Shown: positions 45,499 through 55,034 of the stretch, piece by piece
Position numbering within the stretch: position 1 is the stretch's first letter
Layout of the letters: every line of letters starts with the position of its first letter
Source: CS4-C045 sp963844115
Lineage (GTDB): Bacteria; Planctomycetota; Planctomycetia; Pirellulales; UBA7805
Assembly (NCBI GenBank): GCA_963844115.1
Contig: CAWJNN010000063.1
Span: 1-64,000 of the forward strand
Length of the DNA stretch: 64,000 bases
Direction: 5' to 3'
Notes under the pieces: model-generated
What the model saw: the letters and a program-made list of their open reading frames with translations, nothing else
Told to the model about the DNA's origin: nothing
Databases searched by the model: none
Translations under genes and position numbers: made by a program

Positions 45499-46195
45499 TC
45501 AGGCACCAATGTTGCGTTTTGTCAACAAGCGGCGACGGCTGTCGAGCGTCAGAAACTCGGCGCGGGAAACCAGGAACGCGGATCTGGCCAAGTGATCAAT
45601 ATGGTCGTAGTGCAGCAGGAAAAGTGCCGTCAGAAACACCAACGTGCTGGCCGCCGCGATCAGGTACGCGGCGGGGACATACCAGGCCACAACAAATCCG
45701 CCGATGGCCGGCCCGAGCACGACGGAGATTTGCCAGATACTGGTCCGCCACATGACGGCATTGGGAAACACCTCGTTCGGCACCAACTGCGGCAAGATCG
45801 AGATTCTCGCAGGCCGTCCCATAACCAGCGCGATCGCATCCAACAACAGCAGCCCGTACATTACCACGATCGGCCCCTGCACGTACGAAAACCAGGCGAG
45901 CGCCAGCGAAGTGAACGTCGCGCACCAACACACTGATCGCCGCGATAGTCCGTCGGTTGAAACGATCCGCGAGCAATCCGGCCGGTAGAGCCAGCGCGAA
46001 CATCGGCACCGCCTGGACGAGCCCGACCAGCCCTAGTGCCAGCGCATCGCCAGTGCGCTGATACATTTCCCACGCGATGGCCACACTTTGAATTTGCGTG
46101 CCGACCAGCGTGATCAGAGACCCGAACGCGAAGAGCCGGTAGTTGCGAAACCGAAATGCCGCATAAGGATCGTGCTGGTCGGCTTCTCCACCCAT
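45499..46195 (-). pseudogene. MFS transporter, C-terminal half missing
   Basis: About 230 codons in two frames: FRNYRLFAFGSLITLVGTQI, QSVAIAWEMYQRTGDALALG, LVGLVQAVPMFALALPAGLL, ADRFNRRTI, then LLLDAIALVMGRPARISILP, QLVPNEVFPNAVMWRTSIWQ. This is the enterobactin-exporter type (EntS-like) MFS N-terminal half; the usual length is about 420. After ~190 residues the sequence leaves the family (FLLHYDHIDHLARSAFLVSR). The break faces the truncated aminotransferase 60 bases away, so one deletion probably removed the region between them. Exporters of this type fit a siderophore cluster. Confidence 0.7.
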
Positions 46196-46330
46196 CGAAC
46201 CAGCTTACCAGATGGCCAGTCGCCACGAACGCACGATCCGCCGATGTTTTTCGCGCTGAACGCCTGCCTTTAGCACTTAAACTCCGGCGTTACTCAGCCA
46301 GCTCCCGTTCCGAGTTTCCAGCGCTCGTTG

Positions 46331-47017
46331 CTACGATTCCCTCTCCAACCACTCAAAAGTCCAAATCGGATTCCCACACTCGTCGCAACTTTCACCGGCG
46401 TCTAAAACCGCGCCGTGACATTTCTCGCACGACATGATCGCGGGCAGCAGATCAAGTTGCAAGTTCCGCAGCTGATTCGCCCGCAGCGGATCATTGAACG
46501 CCAGGGCCGTAGCGATCTGCACGGCGAGGGGAAACAGCCGGAACAACACCACCGGCGTCTTCCTGGATTCGGGCATGCTACGTCCCAGCACATCGGTGAA
46601 CCCCAACCAGCGATCCTCCGCATCCGTCAGTAGATATTCGTCAAGACGAGCTTGTACGTTTGGCTCAGCATGACGAAACCCAAGTCGTAGACGAGAGATC
46701 CACGGCAGGTACCATTCCAGAACCAAGGGGCAATCACCGTCGTTCGCAACCTCGTCAGCGGAGACGGCAATCTGAAAGATGTCAATTTCCCATTGCGTTT
46801 GGAGGGCACTTTTGACCTCGGATGCCGGAATCAGCATGGAATCCAGACCGATCCTTACCTGTACGTCGGCATGCACGCGGTGGTAGAGCGTATCGCGCAG
46901 CAAATTCAGGCCACGATCCAGTCGACGGACTACCAAGTCGCTTCCTTCGCATTGCCGTTGACGATCCAGTTCGGCGATCGCATCTGCCTGCCATTTGCTC
47001 TTCTGTGTGATTTGCAT
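46331..47017 (-). CDS. Uncharacterised protein with C-terminal zinc ribbon
   Basis: 228 residues from MQITQKSKWQADAIAELDRQ (an upstream in-frame ATG at 47065 would add 16). The body is rich in charged helices and has no catalytic motif I recognise. The end CEKCHGAVLDAGESCDECGN is a clear four-cysteine zinc ribbon. Frame is intact over its length. It stands alone between the MFS remnant and an aldo/keto reductase on the other strand. Function unknown. Confidence 0.6.
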   Translation of the reverse strand: MQITQKSKWQADAIAELDRQRQCEGSDLVVRRLDRGLNLLRDTLYHRVHADVQVRIGLDSMLIPASEVKSALQTQWEIDIFQIAVSADEVANDGDCPLVLEWYLPWISRLRLGFRHAEPNVQARLDEYLLTDAEDRWLGFTDVLGRSMPESRKTPVVLFRLFPLAVQIATALAFNDPLRANQLRNLQLDLLPAIMSCEKCHGAVLDAGESCDECGNPIWTFEWLERES

Positions 47018-47218
47018 GGTGCGACCTTGGTTGAAGCGTAACGGGTGCACTCGAATACCAATCATACCGGAACCGTCCGCGATGTACTCCCCCGATAGAT
47101 CGCCGAGCAGTAGGTTGGCGTCCTCGCCGCGGCGAGCTTGCCTTCTGAGCGGGAATAAGGCAGGCTAAAGCCTGGATTCCAACAATTCGAATTACAACAG
47201 ATCTTTCGGAAAGTCGAT

Positions 47219-48091
47219 TTGTTCATGAACTTGCCGGACGACACCAGCTTCGTGATCGATGGGGTGCGTGTGCCCCGCTTCCTCTATGGGACCGCTTGGA
47301 AGGAGGACGACTCGCAGCGACTGACCGAACTTGCTGTACAGCAAGGTTTTCGTGGGATCGATACGGCGAACCAACGGCAACATTATTACGAAGAAGGTGT
47401 CGGGCATGCGGTCGCGGCAGCGATCGAGAATGGACGCGTCGTCCGCGACGAGCTGTTTTTGCAGACCAAGTTCACATTCCAGGCGGGACAGGATCATCGT
47501 CTGCCCTACGATCCTGCGGCGCCGATCGCGAGTCAAGTAGAACAGTCGTTCGCCAGTTCATTGGAACATCTTGGCGTCGATACGATTGATTCCTACGTGC
47601 TACACGGACCTAGTCAAAGAAACGGACTGGGGTCGGCCGACTGGGATGCCTGGCGGGCGATGGAGTCCATTCATGACAGCGGTCGGGCTCGTTTGCTGGG
47701 CGTCAGTAACGTTACGCTCGAACAATTGCAGGCGCTGTGCGAGGACGCGCGCGTGCGACCTCGCCTTGTCCAGAACCGGTGTTTTTCGATAAACGGCTGG
47801 GATTTTCAAGTGCGGGAGTTCTGCACGGCGAACGAAATCGTCTATCAGGGTTTCTCGCTCTTAACGGCCAACCGCGAGACGCTAGCACATCCCGATCTGG
47901 TTTCGATCGCCAGGCGGTACGGTCGCGACATCGCGCAGATTATCTTTCGCTTTGCGATGGACGTCGGAATGATTCCTCTGACGGGGACCACCAACGCGGA
48001 TCACATGCGGGCGGATCTTGAGGTGTTCGATTTTCGGCTGGAGCCGGAGGAAGTTGAGTTGATCGAGCGGCTGGCGGTGAGGGCCGATTAG
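47219..48091 (+). CDS. Aldo/keto reductase (second, unrelated subfamily)
   Basis: About 288 residues, intact. Signatures: FLYGTAWKEDDSQRLTELAV, GFRGIDTANQRQHYYEEGVG (catalytic Asp; Tyr), LFLQTKFTFQAGQDHR (Lys), DSYVLHGPS (His), and NADPH-binding IPLTGTTNADHMRADLEVF. NADPH-dependent carbonyl reductase of unknown substrate. It differs from the AKR at 27300 in its active-site surroundings. Either of the two leading Met codons (47219 is TTG-like in context; 47225 is ATG) may be the start. Confidence 0.8.
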   Translation: MFMNLPDDTSFVIDGVRVPRFLYGTAWKEDDSQRLTELAVQQGFRGIDTANQRQHYYEEGVGHAVAAAIENGRVVRDELFLQTKFTFQAGQDHRLPYDPAAPIASQVEQSFASSLEHLGVDTIDSYVLHGPSQRNGLGSADWDAWRAMESIHDSGRARLLGVSNVTLEQLQALCEDARVRPRLVQNRCFSINGWDFQVREFCTANEIVYQGFSLLTANRETLAHPDLVSIARRYGRDIAQIIFRFAMDVGMIPLTGTTNADHMRADLEVFDFRLEPEEVELIERLAVRAD

Positions 48092-48123
48092 CCCAGCGCG
48101 GCTCATGGCCGCAGCCAACTCGT

Positions 48124-48178
48124 AAGATGGGCACTCTTGCCCGTCATCTGGGCAAACGGGCAGGAGTGCCCGTTCTAC
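48124..48178. repeat. Intergenic long hairpin repeat
   Basis: GTAAGATGGGCACTCTTGCC and its inverted partner GGGCAGGAGTGCCCGTTCTA flank a GTCATCTGGGCAAAC centre. This 'indicating number'-type hairpin is common in Pirellulales intergenic DNA and may also terminate transcription. Confidence 0.6.
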
Positions 48179-48285
48179 AGACATTTGCGCTCGCTGCGAA
48201 AACTTGAACCGTTAGTAGCACGGAAAAGGATTCTGCTTTTGTCCTATCCGGTACGTCTGTGGCTCAACGAGCGTCTGACTTGCGG

Positions 48286-48480
48286 TCATTCGTAGTCTTG
48301 TTCTGGTTCGGCGGAAGCGTGGGCGTTCGCGTCTTCGTCGATTTCTACTCGGATGACGCTCGGATGGCAGCACACCGGGCAGTCTTCGACGTACTCCTGT
48401 CTGGATCCCTGAGAAAAATCTACCGGGATGACGATCTCCTCGCCGCAGGAAGGACAGGTATACGATGTGTCGCTTTGCAT
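48286..48480 (-). CDS. CPXCG-motif cysteine-rich small protein
   Basis: 64 residues from MQSDTSYTCPSCGEEIVIPV. Carries the family CPSCGEEI motif, then QEYVEDCPVCCHPSVIRVEI, giving two Cys pairs for one zinc, and an acidic tail. The CPXCG family is small, widespread in gammaproteobacteria and planctomycetes, and has no known role. The ATG at 48495 would add five residues. Confidence 0.75.
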   Translation of the reverse strand: MQSDTSYTCPSCGEEIVIPVDFSQGSRQEYVEDCPVCCHPSVIRVEIDEDANAHASAEPEQDYE

Positions 48481-48697
48481 ATTTACGGGCTGCAATCCCC
48501 AGAATGAGTTCTGCCGCCGACCAGGGGGAAGGAAGAAGGCAGAATGCGGTGGCGGTCAACTGGGCTATTTTATCTCACATCTTCTCTCCTTACGCTTCCC
48601 GCGCCGCTAACTTTTCACCAGATCCTTGAAGTTCGCTGCGCAATACCGGACAATGTCGTGGCTTGTATGGAATCTGATGGTGATGGACCGCAGGCTT

Positions 48698-49669
48698 ATG
48701 GGTAACAAAGAACGACAGGCAGAGCGGCATCAGCGGTACGCTCGCATTCTTACGGCGCTGGTTGATCGGGACCAGTTTACACTGGGCGAAATCCGGCAGG
48801 TTTGTCCGGAGGATCATGCCGCTCTGGTCCCTCGTGTCGTCAGCCGGCTGGAACAAGACGGTTTGGTCCGGCGGAACCAGGCGACCAAGGATCTGGCGTT
48901 CGTGTGGTCGGTCGACCGGGATAATTTCTCCGGATCGCAGTGGCTGGATACGGTGATCTACGGCGCTCAGATTCCCGAAACGCCGCAGCAGGATCGGCCG
49001 CGTGAACGGCTGCTGTCGGGCGGGACCGCGGGACTACGGACGTCGGATCTGCTGGCGATCTTAATCCGCAGCGGTCGTAGCGGCGAATCGGCCGTCCAGT
49101 CCGGTGAGAAAATTGCCGCTCGGTACAATGGCCGCCTGGAGCAGTTGATCAATGCAGGCGTCGGCGAATTGAAGAGTATCAGCGAAGCGGTCGGACCGAC
49201 GGCGTACTGTCAGATCATGGCGGGCATAGAACTGGGACGCCGCGTGGCGAATGCAGCGGAGCAGAATAACAGCCACCGAATTAAAATCGATTCCACCGCC
49301 GACGCGGTCGACTTCTGTCGAACAAAATTCGCTCGACTTGCCGCGGACGCGAAACAAGAAGAGCTGCATGTTGTTACGCTGGACACTCAACTACAGCTAA
49401 TCAATACTCATTGCGTCACGAAAGGTCTGCTGGATTCCAACACACTTCATCCCCGTGAGGTCTTTCGACCCGCCATTCAGGATGCGGCCAAGGCGATTAT
49501 CATTGTCCACAATCATCCCTCCGGCGATCCGACGCCCAGCCCCAAAGACCTGGATGTCACCCGGCGACTGGAGGAAGCAGCTCAAACGGTCGATATCCAG
49601 TTGCTGGATCACATCATCGTGGCGACGGGCGGGACGACGAGTATTCAGGAATATCGCCTGGAGATTTAA
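48698..49669 (+). CDS. radC: RadC/JAB family protein with N-terminal winged helix
   Basis: 323 residues from MGNKERQAERHQRYARILTA. The first ~90 residues look like a winged helix (FTLGEIRQVCPEDHAALVPR, VVSRLEQDGLVRRNQ), an addition to ordinary RadC. Then comes a helix-hairpin-helix UPF0758 N-part (RERLLSGGTAGLRTSDLLAI) and the JAB1/MPN metallopeptidase-like core with IIVHNHPSGDPTPSPKDLD. RadC was linked to DNA repair but its biochemical role is unsettled. Several in-frame upstream ATGs exist (48653, 48680); the one at 48698 gives the most protein-like start. Confidence 0.85.
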   Translation: MGNKERQAERHQRYARILTALVDRDQFTLGEIRQVCPEDHAALVPRVVSRLEQDGLVRRNQATKDLAFVWSVDRDNFSGSQWLDTVIYGAQIPETPQQDRPRERLLSGGTAGLRTSDLLAILIRSGRSGESAVQSGEKIAARYNGRLEQLINAGVGELKSISEAVGPTAYCQIMAGIELGRRVANAAEQNNSHRIKIDSTADAVDFCRTKFARLAADAKQEELHVVTLDTQLQLINTHCVTKGLLDSNTLHPREVFRPAIQDAAKAIIIVHNHPSGDPTPSPKDLDVTRRLEEAAQTVDIQLLDHIIVATGGTTSIQEYRLEI

Positions 49670-49671
49670 AG

Positions 49672-49775
49672 AACGTCGAACATCGAACTTCCAACGTCGA
49701 ACGCCCAATTGGGAAAGTGCTAGCCACATCACCCTTAACTTCGACGTTGGGCGTTGAACGTTCGATGTTCCTCTG
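49672..49775. repeat. Large imperfect inverted repeat (planctomycete text-like repeat)
   Basis: GAACATCGAACTTCCAACGT with CGAACGCCCAA on one side, and TTGGGCGTTGAACG, TTCGATGTTCC on the other. They can form a long hairpin between radC and the transporter gene. Such 'AACGTCGAAC' repeats are scattered through planctomycete genomes. Confidence 0.7.
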
Positions 49776-49794
49776 ACCCTTATCTCTGCTTTGC

Positions 49795-50683
49795 ATGGTT
49801 GGCGAATTAGCAGCTCTTACGACCGCAGTGCTATGGGCGATTTCGGCGGTTATCTACCGGCAGTTGGGCGCGCGCGTCCAGCCGTTCAATTTGAATCTCT
49901 ACAAGGGTGTGATCTCGGTCGGATTCTATATTGTCACGCTGGCCGCGGTGGGGCAGTTGACGTTAGACATCGATCGGTACGCCGTGGTCACGCTGCTGAT
50001 CGGGGGGGTGATCGGAATCGGGATTGGCGACACGGCGTTTTTCGCGGCGCTGAACCGGATAGGGGAACGGCGGACCGTTCTGATGTCCGACACGCTGTCG
50101 CCGGCATTCGCGACGTTGTTGGCCCTGATCGCGTTGCGCGAACTGCTTTCGGCTCAGGCGTTCGTCGGAATCGTAGTGACGGTCGGCGGTGTCGCCTGGG
50201 TCGTGGCCGAGCGGAAAACCGTGAATCATGTCGACCGGCGGGGATTGAGGTCCGGTGTCTTGTTCGGCTTGCTGGCATCGTCTTGTCAGGCGATCGGAAT
50301 TGTGATCTCGCGGGCCGTGTTGACTCAGACCGACGTGACAGTGCTGCAAAGCGCGTCGCTACGGCTGATGGGTGGATTGGTGATTCCATTGGCCTGGATC
50401 GCGGTCCAAGGGCAGTCGTACCTTCCTGCAACGGTTCGTAGCCGGCGGTTGTGGGCGGTGATCGTGGGTACGACACTGATGAGCACCTATTTGGGAATCA
50501 TGCTCCAACAACTGGCGCTGAAACACACCGAGGCGGGGATTGTGCAGACGTTGATCGCAACAGCGGCATTGTTTGTGTTGCCGCTGGTGGCGCCTGCGCG
50601 GGGAGCGGATAGGTCCGCGCGCGGTGGCAGGTGCGATCGTGGCGGTGATCGGGATCGCGATTTTGTTCTGGGCGAAGCGCTAG
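49795..50683 (+). CDS. EamA/DMT-family transporter (frameshift near 3' end)
   Basis: About 295 codons. Ten hydrophobic segments in two five-helix EamA repeats, for example ALTTAVLWAISAVIYRQLGA, VGFYIVTLAAVGQL, LLALIALRELLSAQAFVGIV, and the second repeat LFGLLASSCQAIGIVISRAV, STYLGIMLQQLALKHTEAGI. The normal end, AIVAVIGIAILFWAKR, is in another frame after a shift at about 50595-50640. Drug/metabolite transporter; substrate not inferable. The 350 bases after it (50684-51034) hold no gene. Confidence 0.8.
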
Positions 50684-51034
50684 GAGCTGAGGGGATGAAT
50701 GGCGCGCGGTGTTCACTTGAACCTCCGTTTCTAGATCCCCGTTCCCGGTTCCTGAACTCCTCTTCTGTTGCCTTTTCACAACATCGTTCTTTAATCGTTG
50801 TATCGTGGCCCGCGGATTTGCTCGGCTTGGGAACGTGAGCTAGGTTTGTGCTGGCAGCGAAGTCCGCTGGGCGGGAATTGCTGCTGAGACTTCGTGTCTC
50901 GCGTCACAGTATTTTCCTTACCGTGTTTGCTTTACAGTATTCGCGTCACGGTGTTCACCGCGATGCTTAACGGCCGCTCGGTCTTATTCGTTAGCTCGTC
51001 TTTTCTTAATCAGACTCCACTTGGATTGCGCCCG

Positions 51035-52078
51035 ATGTCGGCTACCGCGACGGACGAAACTCAGGACAGGTTGAACGAACCGGCCCAGGCCGTACGTACT
51101 CTGGTGGACCAGCTGCGCGACGGACATCAACGGGCAGCCGATTTCGCCAGCGAGCTTTTGACCGATTTCGCCAATGCCGTTTCAGAACATGCCGTTCAAC
51201 TAGAGCAACTGCAGGAACAGTTGAACCTGCAGAACGAGCACCTGGAATCCGAACAGGCCGCTCGACAGGAAGATCAAGCCACCCTGGATGAATTACGCCA
51301 GAGACTAAACGACGTCGAAGATGCGCTGGATATCGAACGGGAAAAAGCCGACGAGGCGGCCAGGTCCAACGATGACGCGAAACAACTGGCCGACGACATC
51401 ATGCAGCAGCGCGATCAGCTGCAGGAAAAGCTGGTCACGGCCAACAGTTCTATTTCGGAACTAGACGACCTGCGCGGACGCTTTCAGGCGGCCGAGGAAC
51501 AGCGCCAGCTGTTGGAGGGCGAGAAAGCCACTGCCCTGGCTGCTTGTGACGAAACCCGTGAGCAATTGGCGGCCGCCGAATCGGCAGTCGCGGAGCGCGA
51601 GTCGGAACTGCAGAGCGAAATCGATCTGTTGACCAGCCGCCTCGCGTCGATGGAGGAGTCGGCTGACCAGACGGCGGGGCAACGGGAAGAAAAGATCCAA
51701 GAACTGCAGGCCGAACTGGACCGCATGGGCGAAGCGCTGAGTGCCGCCGATGCCGAGCGACAGACGGCGACCGACCAGCGAACGGAAACCGAGGCCTTGT
51801 GCGAACAGCTGCGCCGGCAGCTGGACGAACTGCAGCACGAAACCGAAGCCGAATTGAATTCGGCGCTGCACGACGCTACGGCTCGTAATGAGGACCTGCA
51901 GCGGGAAGCCGAACAGTTGCGTAACCAACTGGCCGAGTTGAAAGAGCGTACTTCCGCGAAACGACTTAGCACCGTGGCGTCGGCGTTAATGCCGGGCAGC
52001 GGAGACGAATCGTTGAAACAACAGATGAAACACTTACAACGCGATGCTGCTCGACGACGTTCGAGAAATGACGCGTGA
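51035..52078 (+). CDS. Long coiled-coil protein, first gene of the GTPase/GAP1 operon
   Basis: 347 residues, almost all predicted coiled coil: heptad-rich segments such as VQLEQLQEQLNLQNEHLESE, TLDELRQRLNDVEDALDIER and QRDQLQEKLVTANSSISELD, with no transmembrane part and a basic C-terminus (HLQRDAARRRSRNDA). Rich in Glu, Gln, Leu and Ala. It has no enzymatic motif. The next gene starts at a GTG overlapping its stop by 4 bases, so it is translationally tied to the operon, where it would serve as a scaffold or filament that the GTPase controls. The start ATG at 51035 is chosen because upstream codons are not coil-like. Confidence 0.75.
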   Translation: MSATATDETQDRLNEPAQAVRTLVDQLRDGHQRAADFASELLTDFANAVSEHAVQLEQLQEQLNLQNEHLESEQAARQEDQATLDELRQRLNDVEDALDIEREKADEAARSNDDAKQLADDIMQQRDQLQEKLVTANSSISELDDLRGRFQAAEEQRQLLEGEKATALAACDETREQLAAAESAVAERESELQSEIDLLTSRLASMEESADQTAGQREEKIQELQAELDRMGEALSAADAERQTATDQRTETEALCEQLRRQLDELQHETEAELNSALHDATARNEDLQREAEQLRNQLAELKERTSAKRLSTVASALMPGSGDESLKQQMKHLQRDAARRRSRNDA

Positions 52079-53324
52079 GCGAGGTTGTCGTGCGATACTT
52101 GTGGGTACCGGTCATCGTTATCGGCTTTGTGCTTATCCCTGTTGGCGCCGTCGCCGGTCAGTTTGCTCAGGTTCTCCTGGGCGGGCTTGCGGCCGGCTTA
52201 GGCGTCTGGCGGTGGCGAGCAGATCGATTCGTGCAACAGGACGCGCACCAGCGACGGGCTGGCGTCGATAAAGAAACGATGGAACACGACAAGAACCTGC
52301 CGGCCGACGCCGACGATATGGTCGAACGGTTGATCGAACAATCGTTGAAGGACGAACGGGCCGCCGTGCTGTTGCGACCTGAGCTGGCCGCGACACTGTC
52401 GAACGAGCACCTTCGGCTGGCGGTGGATCAATTCACTGCGTTGACTTCGATCGTGCCGCAAGGTCGCGTGGCGGTTCATACGGCAGTGGCCCGGGTGCAG
52501 GCGCCGGACATGCGCGAAGCCGCCCGAAGCAACCGATCGTCGATGCGTTCTACCTGGATCGATACGCCGTGACAAACCAGCAGTTTCAGCGGTTTGTTGA
52601 TGCGGGTGGCTACGAAGAAATGGATTACTGGCCGACAGAGTCGTGGGCCGAGCTGATGGAGTTTGTCGACGCGACCGGACAACTCGGACCGCGCTTTTGG
52701 CGCAACGGAGAATACTCAGCAGGCAAGGCGAATCATCCGGTCGTCGGAGTCAATTGGTACGAGGCGTCTGCTTATGCCCATTGGGCCGGTCGGCGATTGC
52801 CGACGGACTCCGAATGGGTGAAGGCAGCGAGTTGGCCGGTGGAGGTCGAAACGGGCCAACTTGCCGTCCGACGTTATCCTTGGGGAGACGTCATGGGGCA
52901 AGGCCAGGCCAATGTGTACAACGCCGGCGTTGGCGACACGGCCGAAGTGGATGGTTTTCCCGAAAACGTCAGTGCCAATGGTGTGTACCAGCTGGCCGGA
53001 AATGTCTGGGAATGGACGCTAGATGATGCCGGTGAAGCGGTCGAGTCGGCCATGATCGCGGGCGACATGATCCTGCCCAGTGCGATGAAGTGCATTCGCG
53101 GCGGCGCGTTTGATACGTATTTTGAAAATCAGGCCAGCTGCGAGTTCCGCAGTGCCGAGCGACCGACCGCTCGCAAACACAACGTCGGATTTCGTTGTGT
53201 CGTCAGCGTGGCCGATATCGTGGATGTAACGGGTGACGTTACCGCTCTGGAATCCCATGACCTGCAAGCTGCTGGCTATGACGACCCGGAAGGCGCGGAA
53301 GCGCTAGAGGAGTGTGGTGTATGA
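52075..53324 (+). CDS. Membrane-anchored protein with SUMF1/FGE-sulfatase domain (one frameshift)
   Basis: About 416 codons from a GTG that overlaps the coiled-coil stop. Two hydrophobic helices near the start (YLWVPVIVIGFVLIPVGAVA, QVLLGGLAAGLGVWRW) anchor it. A linker follows, then after a shift near 52525 the SUMF1-type lectin/FGE fold: DAFYLDRYAVTNQQFQRFVD, NHPVVGVNWYEASAYAHWAG, RRLPTDSEWVKAAS, NGVYQLAGNVWEWTLD, KCIRGGAFDTYFENQASCEF, NVGFRCVVS. In conflict systems SUMF1 domains are common accessory modules and need not oxidise sulfatase cysteines. Stop overlaps the GTPase start (ATGA). Confidence 0.8.
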
Positions 53325-54232
53325 GTAACCTGGTCTCGGTATCCCTGGATTCGTGTCAATGGAGCGACAGCGATTCAGTCCATTGTCATATTTGCAGGAC
53401 GGCAAATGCGGGCGGCGCCGAACTGTGCCAGTCATGCTTTGCACCGTTGGCACTGTCACGTCAGGCTGCCGAACTAAAGACTGAGCCGTACGCGATCGCG
53501 GTGCTGGGATCGGCCGGCGCCGGCAAGACGGTCTACCTGGGAATGCTTATGGACATCCTGTCGCGGCGAGAAGCGGGTATGCAGCTGCTCGCTCGTGGCG
53601 CGTTTTCCATCAACATGCAGCAGTCGACTGCACGTGCGCTCGCTCATTGCGAATTTCCGGAAAAAACGCCCAACGAACCGGACCGCTGGAACTGGGTCCA
53701 TTGCCAGGTGAAACAGCCCAAGGTTCGTAAGGCGCGGGAAGTGATTATTCCCGATCCGGCTGGGGAAGCGATTTTGGAAGAAATCGATCATCCAGGCAGT
53801 TATCCGGCGGTCAAAGCGGTGCTGGAACGATGTCGCGGCGTGCTGGTGCTGGTCGACACGGCCGCGATGGAGGAGGGTTGCCCGGATCAGGAATATTTCG
53901 CGATGAAAGTGTTGGGCTATCTGGCCGAGTTGCGCGACGGATCAATGAAGGGCTGGGGCCAACGACCAGTGGGTGTCGTGTTCAGCAAGGCCGACCAATG
54001 CGAATCATGTTTTGAAAATCCGGAGCACTATGCCAAGAGCCGTGCGTCGGCGATGTGGCGTCAGTGTACCGAGCGGTTCCGCAAGCACGCCTTCTTCGCG
54101 TGTGGCGTTGCGGGCGGGTTTGGGTACCGGGTGATGGAGGGCGACGATGTGCCGGTGCCGGTACCCCTTCGTGTGGAACCGCGCGGGATCGTTGAGCCTT
54201 TCGAATGGTTGATGAAGAATGTCCGCAAATAA
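53321..54232 (+). CDS. Zinc-ribbon TRAFAC-like GTPase (DO-GTPase type)
   Basis: 303 residues, intact. A four-Cys zinc ribbon opens it (CHICRTANAGGAELCQSCFA). The P-loop is AVLGSAGAGKTVYLGMLMDI, the Walker B/G3-like strand EVIIPDPAGEAILEEI, and the G4-like motif VGVVFSKADQCESC (SKAD in place of NKxD). This matches the GTPases described in large NTP-dependent conflict systems that also encode GAP1 proteins. Upstream start overlaps the SUMF1 gene stop, and its own end overlaps the next gene by 14 bases. It probably works as the signalling switch of the operon. Confidence 0.8.
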   Translation: MSNLVSVSLDSCQWSDSDSVHCHICRTANAGGAELCQSCFAPLALSRQAAELKTEPYAIAVLGSAGAGKTVYLGMLMDILSRREAGMQLLARGAFSINMQQSTARALAHCEFPEKTPNEPDRWNWVHCQVKQPKVRKAREVIIPDPAGEAILEEIDHPGSYPAVKAVLERCRGVLVLVDTAAMEEGCPDQEYFAMKVLGYLAELRDGSMKGWGQRPVGVVFSKADQCESCFENPEHYAKSRASAMWRQCTERFRKHAFFACGVAGGFGYRVMEGDDVPVPVPLRVEPRGIVEPFEWLMKNVRK

Positions 54233-54947
54233 CGCATCGACGGCATCGCCAACTTTGCCCGTCGTCCGGCTCGATCAAGCGGTGTTTACGTCCGCTCGGA
54301 CTCGACGTTCGGACGGTTATCAGCTGGTCGCGCGAAGTCAGGGGATGAGCGCCGAAGACCAGGCGGCCTTGGCCCGCTGGGGCCCGTCGCACGATTCGCT
54401 GATCGAGGACGCGGAAAGGAGCATCAATTTCTTTCCGCTGCCCAGCGGAGCGTTCTGTCTGTCCTTGACGACGGCGGGGGGCGCCGAACACAGCGGCCGC
54501 CGGGGAGCGCGGCACTATACGCATTGTTTGGTCTGCAGCGCAGCGGACCTGGCCGTCGTCGATAACAATCCCTGGGCACTATTTGCCGCGGCTTTTCGTG
54601 ATGACCTGTTCGCGGTGGGCGATTCGGTTCCGGAGAGTTTGCCTCCGGTCGAAATTCCAATAGACGCGGAACTGACGTGGCCTGTTTGCGAAATCCCCGC
54701 ATCGGTTCCAGGTGCCATGCCGAGCAATAACTGTGTGATTGTGGGGGCCGTGGACCGCGAAGCGGTCGTGGCTGGTGTCGTCGCGGCATTGCCACGGGAT
54801 CAGCGGCTGACGTGTTCGTTTGCGACGGCGCTACGTCATTCGCCACGACGCCCATTTCGTCTGATGTGTTTGGGAGAGGATCCCAAGCTATGTCGGCGCT
54901 TGATGCGCCAGGGGCACCAGGTGTTTGATCAGACGGTGCCCGTGTGA
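54219..54947 (+). CDS. GAP1-N2/GAP1-M-like GTPase-associated protein
   Basis: 242 residues, intact, overlapping the GTPase gene by 14 bases. The N-terminal half (LDQAVFTSARTRRSDGYQLV, ARSQGMSAEDQAALARWGPS, GAFCLSLTTAGGAEHSGRRG, YTHCLVCSAADLAVVDNNPW) follows the GAP1-N2 pattern; the rest (DREAVVAGVVAALPRDQRLT, CSFATALRHSPRRPFRLMCL) follows GAP1-M. Many homologues have an extra C-terminal domain; this one stops short. Last gene of the operon; the next gene is on the other strand. Its biochemical role is unknown; by name and linkage it should contact the GTPase. Confidence 0.7.
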   Translation: MSANNASTASPTLPVVRLDQAVFTSARTRRSDGYQLVARSQGMSAEDQAALARWGPSHDSLIEDAERSINFFPLPSGAFCLSLTTAGGAEHSGRRGARHYTHCLVCSAADLAVVDNNPWALFAAAFRDDLFAVGDSVPESLPPVEIPIDAELTWPVCEIPASVPGAMPSNNCVIVGAVDREAVVAGVVAALPRDQRLTCSFATALRHSPRRPFRLMCLGEDPKLCRRLMRQGHQVFDQTVPV

Positions 54948-55034
54948 GCCGCCTTCCACGGCTGAATGATTTTGCCCCATCGTTGGTCTCCGTTGGGTCG
55001 CGGTGAAACGATCGGTCCCGCCACGTCGCCGCGA

